Assembly: GCA_963739355.1 (NCBI GenBank)
Contig: CAVUAD010000007.1
Location: 806,001 to 870,000 of the forward strand
Source: JAWVFM01 sp963739355
GTDB taxonomy: Bacteria; Actinomycetota; Thermoleophilia; Solirubrobacterales; 70-9
Direction of reading: 5' to 3'
DNA length: 64,000 nt
The notes below the pieces were generated by a model. The model ran no database searches. It was not told the origin of the DNA and saw nothing but the letters and a program-made list of their open reading frames with translations. Shown here in pieces: positions 26,750-34,574 of the stretch (position 1 is its first letter; each line of letters begins with the position of its first letter). A program made the translations under genes and the position numbers.

Positions 26750-28758
26750 GCGGGGAAGAGCGCCAGTCGCCCCGGGAGCGCCTTCCGGCGATTCTCGGCG
26801 AGGGAGCGGGAGCGCTGTCGAAGCGCATCCTCGGGATGCCGCTGCTCTTCGCCGTCGGCTATGCCGCGGTTGGCTTCTCGCTCTACTTCTCGATCGGGCT
26901 GGTGGCCGACCGGGGGCTCGGCCTCACCCCGCTGGTCTTCCTCGCGGCCGGCGTGCTGTTCGTGCTTGCGACGCTGACCTACGTCGAGGGGGGAGCGATG
27001 TTCCCCGAGCGGGGCGGGTCCTCCATGCTCGCCCGGCACGCGTTCAACGAGCTCGTCAGCTTCATAGCGGGCTGGGCAATCCTCATCGAGTACGTGATCG
27101 TCATCGCCCTTGCGTCGATCTCGTTCGCGCAGTACCTGAGTCCGATCTGGGGCGGCTTCACGCACGGGGCGGGGGAGCTCGTCGCCATTGCCGCCGTGAT
27201 CGTCGCCGTCGCCGCGATCAACATCGTCGGCTCCATCGGCAGGCAGGCGGTCGTCCTGGCGTTGGCCCTCGCGGACATCGGCCTGCAGCTGGCGGTGATG
27301 ATCGCGGGGGCCCTCGTGGCGTTGCACCCGGATCTGCTCACCCAGCAGGTGACCCTGTTCAGCACCCCCTCGATCAAGGACCTGGCGATCGCCCTGGCCG
27401 TCGCGACGGTGGCCTTCGCCGGCATCGAGGCGACCTCGGACCTCGCTCCCGACATCGACTGGGGCCCACGCGACCTGCGGCGGATGGTGGGCTTCAGCGC
27501 GGGCCTCCTGCCGCTCGTCTACGCGGGGATCTCGGCGATCGCGCTCATGGCCGTGCCGGTCGTCGCTACCCCCGGGGGGCGGCCGCACACCGAGCTCGCG
27601 GGCAAGTACATCGAGGAGCCGCTGCTCGGGGTGGTCAAGAGCTACGACCCGAGCTGGCTCTCGACCGGCCTGGAGGTCCTGGTGGTGATCATCGCCCCGG
27701 CGGTCCTCTTCTGGGCCGCGTCGACGTCCATGTTGGGCCTGTCGCGACACGTGTACTCGCTCGCGGTGCACCGCCAGGTGCCGAGCTGGCTCGGCAAGCT
27801 GGGGAAGACGCGCTCCACCCCGCACGTGGCGATCGTGGTGGCCGCGATCATGGCCTTCGGCCTGGCCGTGCCCGGCGACGTCCGCCTGCTTGCCGGCTTC
27901 TACGCGTTCGGCTCGACGCTCGCGATCACCATCGCGCACCTTTCGATCCTCAAGCTGCGGGTCACCGACCCCGATCGGCGACGCCCGTTCAGGGTGCCGG
28001 GCACCGTGAGCATCGCGGGCAGGTCGCTGCCGTGGCCGGCGATCGCCGGCGCGATCCTGATGGCGGCGGGGTGGGTCAGCGTGGTCGTCTTCAGACAGGG
28101 GGCGCGCGACCTGGGCTTCGGCTGGATGGCCTTCGGCCTGGTTGCCTACGTGGTCTATCGCCGCTATGTGGAGGGCACCTCGCTCACCGAGGTGGTCGAG
28201 GTTCCCGCCTCGGCGCTCCACAAGGACATCGACGAGGCGGAGTACGAGACCATCCTGGTGCCGGTCTTCGGCACGGAGCTCGACGACGACATCGTCTCGA
28301 CGGCCGGGCGCCTCGCGGATGCCGCGGACGAGCCGGGCGAGCGCCGACCGAAGCTGGAGGTCATCTACGTGATGGACCTCCCCCTCACGGTCCCGCTGAG
28401 CGCCAAGCCGCCGAAGGCGCGCGAGGAGGCCGCGAACCAAGCGCTCGAGCGCGCGACCGAGGTCGGCTCCGAGTATGAGACGGTCGACGTCGACACGGCG
28501 GTCGTCAAGGCGCGGTCGGTCGGCGTCGGCATCGTCGAGGAGGCCCGGCGGCGAAACGTGGAGCTGATCGTCATGGGCGCGGAGCCGCCCAGCAAGGTGC
28601 GCGGGGGCGACTTCCTCGGCGGAACCGGCGGTGGGCTGCCTCCCGAGATCGGAGAGGCCACGCAGTACGTGCTGTCGAAGGCGCCCTGTCGCGTTCTCGT
28701 GACCGCTCCCGCGTCCGATTCGCTGCCCGACGGCGTGCGCACGGGGAACGGCGCCTAG
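26746..28758 (+). CDS. APC-superfamily permease with C-terminal universal-stress domain (KimA-like), paralog 2
   Basis: 670 residues with the same plan as the gene at 24632: twelve membrane segments (GYAAVGFSLYFSIGLVADRG at TM1, ARHAFNELVSFIAGWAILIE shared almost word for word with paralog 1) and a Usp-like domain from about 490 (YETILVPVFGTELDDDIVST; VELIVMGAEPPSKVRGGDF carries a Usp G-rich nucleotide-type loop). The TTG overlaps the stop of the 66-residue gene. Two TrkA-type genes follow 26 bases on. Potassium import is inferred from domain plan and neighbours. Confidence 0.85.
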   Translation: MSGEERQSPRERLPAILGEGAGALSKRILGMPLLFAVGYAAVGFSLYFSIGLVADRGLGLTPLVFLAAGVLFVLATLTYVEGGAMFPERGGSSMLARHAFNELVSFIAGWAILIEYVIVIALASISFAQYLSPIWGGFTHGAGELVAIAAVIVAVAAINIVGSIGRQAVVLALALADIGLQLAVMIAGALVALHPDLLTQQVTLFSTPSIKDLAIALAVATVAFAGIEATSDLAPDIDWGPRDLRRMVGFSAGLLPLVYAGISAIALMAVPVVATPGGRPHTELAGKYIEEPLLGVVKSYDPSWLSTGLEVLVVIIAPAVLFWAASTSMLGLSRHVYSLAVHRQVPSWLGKLGKTRSTPHVAIVVAAIMAFGLAVPGDVRLLAGFYAFGSTLAITIAHLSILKLRVTDPDRRRPFRVPGTVSIAGRSLPWPAIAGAILMAAGWVSVVVFRQGARDLGFGWMAFGLVAYVVYRRYVEGTSLTEVVEVPASALHKDIDEAEYETILVPVFGTELDDDIVSTAGRLADAADEPGERRPKLEVIYVMDLPLTVPLSAKPPKAREEAANQALERATEVGSEYETVDVDTAVVKARSVGVGIVEEARRRNVELIVMGAEPPSKVRGGDFLGGTGGGLPPEIGEATQYVLSKAPCRVLVTAPASDSLPDGVRTGNGA

Positions 28759-28784
28759 CGCGTTCGCGGGTAGAGTCCCGCGCC

Positions 28785-29294
28785 ATGTTCATCCTGATCG
28801 TCGGAGTCGGCCGGGTCGGCTCGACCGTTGCCCGGGCAATGCTCGCCGACGGCCACGAGGTTTCGTGCCTGGACGAGGACCGCGAGTCACACGCGCGCCT
28901 CGAGGTGGGCATGGACGGCTCGTGGGAGGACGCCGGCGGGCACTTCACCGTCGGCACCGGGCTGGAGACCGAGGCGCTGCAGGCCGCGGGCATCGAGCGC
29001 GCCGACGCCTTCGTCGCCGCGACGGACGGCGACAACACCAACATCGTCGTCGCCCAGGTCGCGCAGCGCCGCTTCAAGGTGCCGACCGTGGTGGCGAGGG
29101 TCCTGGACCCGCTGCGGGCCGAGTGGTACGAGCAGCAGGGCCTGCACACGGTCTGCCCGACCAAGGTCGCGATCGACATGCTCCAGTCCGAGGTCCGGGC
29201 CGCCGCCGGCCGGGCCGGCGAGGGCGCAAAGGAGGCTTCGCCGGAGCCGGAGGGGGCACCCCAGGAAGACGCCGAGGCCGGAGGCGAGGCGTGA
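28785..29294 (+). CDS. TrkA-N (RCK) potassium-transport regulatory protein, first of pair
   Basis: 169 residues with one Rossmann-type RCK domain: FILIVGVGRVGSTVARAMLADGHEV, an acidic residue after the second strand (CLDEDRE), and DAFVAATDGDNTNIVVAQVA. No TrkA-C domain; the last 35 residues are an acidic tail. In Mycobacterium the equivalent CeoB-CeoC pair lies beside an APC-type permease gene, as here. TAGAGT is 8 bases before the ATG. The stop overlaps the next gene (GTGA). Confidence 0.9.
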   Translation: MFILIVGVGRVGSTVARAMLADGHEVSCLDEDRESHARLEVGMDGSWEDAGGHFTVGTGLETEALQAAGIERADAFVAATDGDNTNIVVAQVAQRRFKVPTVVARVLDPLRAEWYEQQGLHTVCPTKVAIDMLQSEVRAAAGRAGEGAKEASPEPEGAPQEDAEAGGEA

Positions 29295-29971
29295 GCGACT
29301 CCATGTACGTGATCGTCGTCGGCGCCGGCAAGGTCGGCTGGAACCTCGCCCGCGAGCTCCTCGACAAGGGGCATGAGGTCACGCTGGTCGAGAACGACCG
29401 CGATCGCTTCGCCAAGGTCGAGCAGGAGCTCGAGCACAACGTCCAGTACGGGGACGCCTCGGAGCTGTGGGTGCTGGAGCGGATCGGCATCTCGCGCGCC
29501 GACCTCGTGATCGCGGTGACCGGCGACGACGAGGACAACATGCTGATCTGCCAGGTGGCGAAGGAGAAGTACCTCGTGGACCGGGTGATCGCCCGTGTCA
29601 ACAACCCGCGGAACGCCGACCACTTCGAGCTTCTCGGCGTGAAGCCGAACGTCTCGGCGACGAACCTGATCCTGAGGCTGATCGAGCACGAGGTGCCCGA
29701 GTACGGCCTGGTCCACCTGCTCGACCTGCCCCAGCAGCAGCTCGAGATCATCGAGATGACCGTGCAGGAGGGGGCGCGCGCGGCGGACGAGCGGGTTGCG
29801 GACCTGGAGATGCCGGAGGGCAGCCTGCTGATCTCGGTGGTTCGGGAGGACCACGGGTTCGTGCCGAACGCGGACACCGTCCTCGAGGTCGGCGACCAAG
29901 TGATAACCGTGCTCAACCCTGGCCTGGAGGAGGACCTCACGGCCTACTTCGGCTCCAGCGCCGACGAGTAG
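29291..29971 (+). CDS. TrkA-N/TrkA-C potassium-transport regulatory protein, second of pair
   Basis: 226 residues: an RCK Rossmann domain (YVIVVGAGKVGWNLARELLD, VENDRDRFAKVEQE, DLVIAVTGDDEDNMLICQVA) and a C-terminal TrkA-C domain (PEGSLLISVVREDHGFVPNA, VLEVGDQVITVLNPG). It binds a dinucleotide or c-di-nucleotide in relatives and gates a K+ transporter. The GTG at 29291 overlaps the partner gene; an open frame starting earlier at 28865 is antisense-like shadow and rejected. No TrkH/KtrB channel gene is in the window. Confidence 0.93.
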   Translation: MSDSMYVIVVGAGKVGWNLARELLDKGHEVTLVENDRDRFAKVEQELEHNVQYGDASELWVLERIGISRADLVIAVTGDDEDNMLICQVAKEKYLVDRVIARVNNPRNADHFELLGVKPNVSATNLILRLIEHEVPEYGLVHLLDLPQQQLEIIEMTVQEGARAADERVADLEMPEGSLLISVVREDHGFVPNADTVLEVGDQVITVLNPGLEEDLTAYFGSSADE

Positions 29972-30000
29972 CCGGGCCGGATCCGGGTACGAGGACAGGG

Positions 30001-31236
30001 ATGCCCGAGCGGCAAGAGGTGGATTTCCTGATCGTGGGCGGTGGCCTTGCCGCCGCCTACTGCGCGTCCGAGCTGCGCAGGCGCGGCGCCGACGGGTCCG
30101 TCCTGGTCGCGGCGCGCGAGCCCGAGCCGCCCTACGAGCGGCCGCCGCTGTCGAAGGAGTACCTGCGCGGCGAGGCGGAGCGCTCCGACGCCTTCGTCAA
30201 CCCGCCCGAGTGGTACGAGGAGAACGACGTCGAGCTGCGGACCAAGACCAGCGTGATGTCGATCGACGCGGCGGAGCGGACGGCGACGCTGCAGGGCGGG
30301 GAGGAGGTCGGCTTCGGCAAGGCGCTCCTGGCCACCGGCGCCAACGTCAACATCCTGCGGGTCGACGGCTCGAACAACGAAGGCATCCATTACCTGCGCG
30401 CGTTCGGCAACTCGGACGCGATTCGCGAGCAGGCCGCCGGCTCCGAGCACGTGCTGCTCGTCGGCGGCAGCTACATCGGTTGCGAGGTCGCCGCCTCGCT
30501 GACGATGCAGGGCGCGAAGTGCACGATCGTGATGATGGAGGAGATCGCCCTCTCGCGAACCTTCGGAGACGAGGTGGGTCGCTTCTTCGGAGACCTGCTG
30601 GTCTCCAAGGGGATCGAGATCGTCGGTGGCGAGGAGCTCGACTCGTTCGAGGGCGACGGTGACGTCGACGCCCTTGTGACGAAGAGCGGGCGCAAGTTCG
30701 AGGGCGACATGGTGGTGATCGGCGCCGGGGTGAGGCCCGACGTGACGCTCGCCGAGAAGGCCGGCCTCGAGGTGGACAACGGAATCGTCTGCGACTCCAA
30801 GCTCGAGAGCTCGGCCGCGGGAATCTTCGCCGCGGGCGATTGCTGCTCGTATGACAGCGTCGTCCACGGCCGGCGGTTGCGTGTGGAGCACTGGGACGTC
30901 GCGCTCCAGCAGGGCCGGCATGCCGCCGCAGGGATGCTCGGGGAGACCGAGCCCTACACGGAGGTCCCCTACTTCTTCAGCGACCTGGCCGACTGGGTGG
31001 GGCTCGAGTACGTCGGGCCGGCCTCGGAGTGGGACGAGGTGATCTGGCGCGGCAGCGCCGACGACGGCGAGTTCACGGCGTGGTATCTCGCCGGTGGCAA
31101 GGTCGCGGCGGCGCTCGCCGTGGGGCGCTCTGACGACCTCACGCACGCCCGCCGCCTGCTCGAGTCCGGGGCCGACGTCTCGGGGCAGAAGGACGCCCTG
31201 GCGGACGTCGACACGGACCTCGAAAGCGTCGCCTAG
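30001..31236 (+). CDS. FAD-dependent NAD(P)H:ferredoxin reductase-like oxidoreductase
   Basis: 411 residues. FAD motif DFLIVGGGLAAAYCASELRR; EPEPPYERPPLSKEYLRGE is diagnostic of ferredoxin/rubredoxin reductases and AIF-like proteins; NAD motif VLLVGGSYIGCEVAASLTMQ; the second FAD motif GIFAAGDCCSYDS; then a C-terminal dimer domain with VEHWDVALQQGRHAAAGML. GAGGACAGGG precedes the ATG. It should pass electrons from NAD(P)H to a small redox partner such as a ferredoxin; no partner gene is adjacent. It follows the TrkA pair by 29 bases and may be in the same message. Confidence 0.9.
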   Translation: MPERQEVDFLIVGGGLAAAYCASELRRRGADGSVLVAAREPEPPYERPPLSKEYLRGEAERSDAFVNPPEWYEENDVELRTKTSVMSIDAAERTATLQGGEEVGFGKALLATGANVNILRVDGSNNEGIHYLRAFGNSDAIREQAAGSEHVLLVGGSYIGCEVAASLTMQGAKCTIVMMEEIALSRTFGDEVGRFFGDLLVSKGIEIVGGEELDSFEGDGDVDALVTKSGRKFEGDMVVIGAGVRPDVTLAEKAGLEVDNGIVCDSKLESSAAGIFAAGDCCSYDSVVHGRRLRVEHWDVALQQGRHAAAGMLGETEPYTEVPYFFSDLADWVGLEYVGPASEWDEVIWRGSADDGEFTAWYLAGGKVAAALAVGRSDDLTHARRLLESGADVSGQKDALADVDTDLESVA

Positions 31237-31278
31237 CGGGGCGTCCGACTCGGACCTAGACCTTCGATAGGGGGCGAA

Positions 31279-31349
31279 CTGCGGGGCAGGGACTCGAACC
31301 CCGATTTCGCGGTCCAGAGCCGCGCGGATTGCCATTATCCGACCCCGCA
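31279..31349 (-). tRNA. tRNA-Gln (anticodon CTG)
   Basis: Folds as a cloverleaf on the minus strand: acceptor TGCGGGG/CCCCGCA, D arm GGAT/ATCC with GG in the loop, anticodon stem CGCGG/CCGCG around loop CTCTGGA (anticodon CTG), and T arm with TTCGAGT. About 71 bases; CCA is not encoded. No partial copies of it were noticed elsewhere in the window. Confidence 0.93.
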
Positions 31350-31405
31350 AGTGTGCTGAAAGTGAGAATAGCGGGGGTTCGACCCTCTTTCTGTCCGCCG
31401 TCTAT

Positions 31406-31421
31406 ACGAACATGTGTTCGT
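31406..31421 (+). promoter_or_regulatory. perfect LexA (SOS) box over the start of the HNH gene
   Basis: ACGAACA-TG-TGTTCGT is a perfect inverted repeat holding CGAAC-N4-GTTCG, the Gram-positive SOS box. It overlaps a TATACG -10-like hexamer (31403-31408) and the GTG start at 31414, so LexA would shut off a leaderless transcript. In mycobacteria, 13E12-family HNH genes also carry such boxes. Confidence 0.8.
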
Positions 31422-32005
31422 GCCACGAAGAGGCCCGAAACAGGCTCCCGGGAAAACGCGAGAGGCGGTCAGGGCACTGCTGGCCGAAGGGCTGTCCCAG
31501 AACGAGATTGCCCGCCGGCTCGGTGTTGCCAAGAGCACCGTCTCCTTCCACTCACGCCGCCTCGACGTTCCCATCGACTCTCGGTTCGCTGTCAGATACG
31601 ACTGGGCTGAGATCAGGCAGGTCTATGAGTCGGGGCTTTCCTGGCGAGAGTGTCAGCGCCGATTCGGATTTTCGCGTCACTCTTGGTACAGCGCTGTTCG
31701 GCGAGGAGACATCGTTCTGCGTCCGTGGGTGATCGAGTTGGAGAAGCTTCTCGTCGTCGGACGGCGCACGAGTCGAGGCCATCTCAAGTCACGACTGATC
31801 AATGCGGGTCTCAAGGAGAACCGATGCGAACGGTGCGGGATCACCGAGCGGCGAGGGGAAGCCGCTCAGCATGCACCTGCACCACGTCAACGGCGACAAC
31901 AGCGACAACCGCCTCGAGAACCTCGAGCTCCTCTGCGGCAACTGCCACAGCCAGACGGACACCTACGGGGGCCGGAACGGGCATCGGCGCCCTATGCGTG
32001 CCTGA
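31414..32005 (+). pseudogene. HNH endonuclease with N-terminal HTH, broken by a one-base frameshift
   Basis: The first 145 codons read a DNA-binding region (LLAEGLSQNEIARRLGVAKS as HTH, then ESGLSWRECQRRFGFSRHSW) and the first zinc knuckle (ENRCERCGITE). The frame then turns into Arg/Pro nonsense, while the +1 frame continues the HNH motif (SMHLHHVNGDNSDNRLENL, LLCGNCHSQTD) to a stop at 32005. Removing one G from the run at 31855-31858 restores a 196-residue HNH nuclease. It may be a recent pseudogene, a programmed shift or a sequencing error. The other frame runs on without stop into the next gene, giving a false 459-residue fusion. Confidence 0.8.
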
Positions 32006-32085
32006 CGAGCCGTTCTGGGCGTGACGTTTCCGCACCGGTGGGTAGTTCCGGTGGTATGCCCAGAGCGTGTTACCTTAAATTCGGT

Positions 32086-32793
32086 ATGCGTATGCGTGCC
32101 ACAACCTTGGCCCTTGCAGGGACTTTTGCCGTGGCTGCCCTCGTTTCCGGGTGTGGCGGGAGCGGCAGCGACACGAGCTCGATCGCCACGGTCGGCTCGA
32201 GCACCACGACGCCGGCCACGCTCAGCCACACGAGCTACGTCCGGCAGGGGGACGAGATCTGCGCCGAGTCGAATACGGCGATCAATGCGATCGTGCCCGG
32301 CTCCACGTCGGTGGAGCAGGCGTCGGCCACCAGCCAGGAATCGGCGATCGTGCGCGACGAGATCTCGAGCCTGCAGACCCTCGGCACGCCCGAGGGTCCC
32401 TCCCCGGCCGTCTTCCTCGCCGCGATGCAGGACGTCAGCAAGCAGCTGAACGCCAAGCGCCTCGCCCTCCAGCAGGGGAACGAGAGCAGCCTCAGCACGA
32501 TCGCCGCAAGCCTCGACACCGCCGAGGCGAAGGCGCAGAGCACCGGCCAGAGCTTCGGCTTCAAGAAGTGCGGTGGGGTCTCCGCGCCGACCGGCACCGC
32601 ACCGATCGGCGGCGGCGCCACTCCGACGACCACGTCGGTCACGCCAACCACCGTCACGCCGACCACGGTGGCGCCGACGACCACCCCGGTCACGCCCACG
32701 CCGCCCTCCGGCGGCAGCAGCCCGGCTCCGCCCACCACCACGCCGGGAGGCGGCGGGGTCAGCCCGGGCGGCGGCGGAGTGGGCGTCGGCTAA
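32086..32793 (+). CDS. putative lipoprotein with Thr/Pro-rich C-terminus
   Basis: 235 residues: signal peptide MRMRATTLALAGTFAVAALV with lipobox LVSGC, a helical domain (residues about 45-155: SYVRQGDEICAESNTAINAI ... FGFKKCGG, two Cys likely disulfide-linked), then a repetitive tail of Thr-Pro and Gly-rich segments (TTTSVTPTTVTPTTVAPTTT). The tail is a wall-spanning or mucin-like linker type. An A/T-rich stretch (TTACCTTAAAT, 32070-32080) just upstream may be its promoter. It is convergent with, and overlaps by 4 bases, the ABC exporter operon. Confidence 0.75.
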   Translation: MRMRATTLALAGTFAVAALVSGCGGSGSDTSSIATVGSSTTTPATLSHTSYVRQGDEICAESNTAINAIVPGSTSVEQASATSQESAIVRDEISSLQTLGTPEGPSPAVFLAAMQDVSKQLNAKRLALQQGNESSLSTIAASLDTAEAKAQSTGQSFGFKKCGGVSAPTGTAPIGGGATPTTTSVTPTTVTPTTVAPTTTPVTPTPPSGGSSPAPPTTTPGGGGVSPGGGGVGVG

Positions 32794-34574
32794 GCCGCGG
32801 TCTGCTCGGCCCAGGCGCCGTAGAGGCCGGCATAGGCGCCGCCGGCCTCGAGCAGCTCCTCGTGGGTGCCCGCCTCGACGACCTCGCCGTGGTCGAGCAC
32901 GACGATGCGCCCGGCGCGGCGGATCGTCGAAAGCCGGTGGGCGATGACGATCGCCGTACGCCCAGCGAGCAGGCGCTCGAGCCCGCGCTCGATGATCCGC
33001 TCGGTCCGCACGTCGACGTTGGAGGTCGCCTCGTCGAGGATCAGGATCCTTGGCTCCGCCAGCAGCGCGCGCGCGAACGCGACGAGCTGGCGCTGCCCCG
33101 CTGAGAGCTGGATCCCGCGCTCGCCTACCTGGGTGTCGAAGCCCTCGGGTAGGCCCTCGATGAACCCCTCGGCGCCGACCGCCCGCGCGGCGGCGTGGAT
33201 CTCCTCCTCGTCGGCGTCGGGCCGGCCGAACGCGATGTTCTCGCGAACGCTCCCGGAGAACAGGAAGCCCTCCTGCGGCACGATCCCGAGCTGCGAGCGC
33301 AGCCCCCGCATCTTCAGCTCGCGGACGTCGGTCCCGTCGACCAGCACCGCGCCCTCCTGGGGGTCGTAGAAGCGCGAGACCAGCTTCGCAAGGGTCGACT
33401 TGCCGGCCCCGGTTTCCCCGACGAGCGCCACAGTCTGCCCCGCGGGGACGTGGAGGTCGATGTCGTGAAGCGCCCAGTCCTCATCGCCCGAGTACGAGAA
33501 CGACACGTGGTCGAGCTCGATCTCACCGCGGACCTGCTCGACGTCCCGCGCGCCGGGAGCGTCGACCATGTCCGGATCGGTGTCGAGCAGCTCGAAGATC
33601 TTGTCGAGCGCGGCCATCCCCTGCTGGTAGGTCGTGTAGAGCTGCGAGATCTGCTGGATCGGGTCGAAGAACTGCTGCAGATAGCCGATGAACGCGATGA
33701 GGACGCCGATCTGGATGTCGCCGTCGATTGCCCGAAAGCCGCCGTAGAGGAGGATCACCGCCGTCCCAATAGCCGACAGCAGCTCCACGGCGGGGAAGTA
33801 CGAGGCGTTCAGGTAGACGGTGGTCATGTTGGCCTGGCGGTTGTCGTCGTTCAGCACGGCCATCCGCTCGAGATGCCTGCCCTCCTGGGCGAAGCTCCGC
33901 ACCACGCGCACTCCCGAGAGGGTCTCCTGCAGGTACGCGGTGATCCCGGCGATGGTCTCGCGGGTGCGCCGGTAGGCGCCGGCGGAGACGACGCGGAACA
34001 CGAGGCTCCCGACGGCGAGGATCGGGAACGTCAGGAAGACGACCAGGGCGAGCTTGAGGTCCAGGAAGAGCAGGATCACGACGACCCCGACGAGCGTGAG
34101 CACGCTCGAGAACATCGTCACGATCCCGTCCGTCACGAGGTTGTTGAGCGCCTCGACGTCGTTCGTGAGGCGCGAGATCAGGACGCCCGGCTTGCGGCGC
34201 GTGAAGAAGCCGATCGACATCTTCTGGAGATGCGTGTAGATGGACTCGCGCAGGTCCTGGAGCGCGCGCTCGCCGACCCAGCCGGTCAGGTAGGTCTGCG
34301 CGTAGGTCGCGGCCCAGTAGAGAAGGGCCGAGGCGATGAACGCCGCGACGATCCAATCGAGCGCCGAGAGATCGTTGCCGTTGATCCCCTTGTCGACCGC
34401 CAGGCCGGCCAGGTAAGGCGGCGCCAGTCCGGCCGCGGTCGCGATCAGCAGGGCGACGAACATCGCCATTACCCGGCTGCGGTAGGGGCGCAGCAGGCGC
34501 AGCATCCAGCGGATCTTTCGAGCGCGCTGGTCCTCGCCGCGGAGGATGCGCCAGATCGAGCGCAGGCGGCTCAC
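32790..34574 (-). CDS. ABC exporter half-transporter, catalytically canonical subunit
   Basis: 594 residues from a GTG that overlaps the partner's stop: six membrane helices (residues about 30-330) fused to an ATPase domain. Walker A is GETGAGKST, the signature is LSAGQRQL (variant of LSGGQ), Walker B ILILDEATSNVD keeps the catalytic Glu, and the H-loop is IVIAHRLSTI. A further 20 codons upstream are possible but overlap the partner gene. With the neighbour it should form a heterodimeric type IV exporter for lipid, peptide or drug. Confidence 0.93.
   Translation of the reverse strand: MSRLRSIWRILRGEDQRARKIRWMLRLLRPYRSRVMAMFVALLIATAAGLAPPYLAGLAVDKGINGNDLSALDWIVAAFIASALLYWAATYAQTYLTGWVGERALQDLRESIYTHLQKMSIGFFTRRKPGVLISRLTNDVEALNNLVTDGIVTMFSSVLTLVGVVVILLFLDLKLALVVFLTFPILAVGSLVFRVVSAGAYRRTRETIAGITAYLQETLSGVRVVRSFAQEGRHLERMAVLNDDNRQANMTTVYLNASYFPAVELLSAIGTAVILLYGGFRAIDGDIQIGVLIAFIGYLQQFFDPIQQISQLYTTYQQGMAALDKIFELLDTDPDMVDAPGARDVEQVRGEIELDHVSFSYSGDEDWALHDIDLHVPAGQTVALVGETGAGKSTLAKLVSRFYDPQEGAVLVDGTDVRELKMRGLRSQLGIVPQEGFLFSGSVRENIAFGRPDADEEEIHAAARAVGAEGFIEGLPEGFDTQVGERGIQLSAGQRQLVAFARALLAEPRILILDEATSNVDVRTERIIERGLERLLAGRTAIVIAHRLSTIRRAGRIVVLDHGEVVEAGTHEELLEAGGAYAGLYGAWAEQTAA

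Noticed and set aside
31414..32793. 459-residue fusion of an HNH N-terminus with a lipoprotein
   Set aside because: Arises from the frameshift in the HNH gene; the lipoprotein has its own start, signal peptide and lipobox at 32086.
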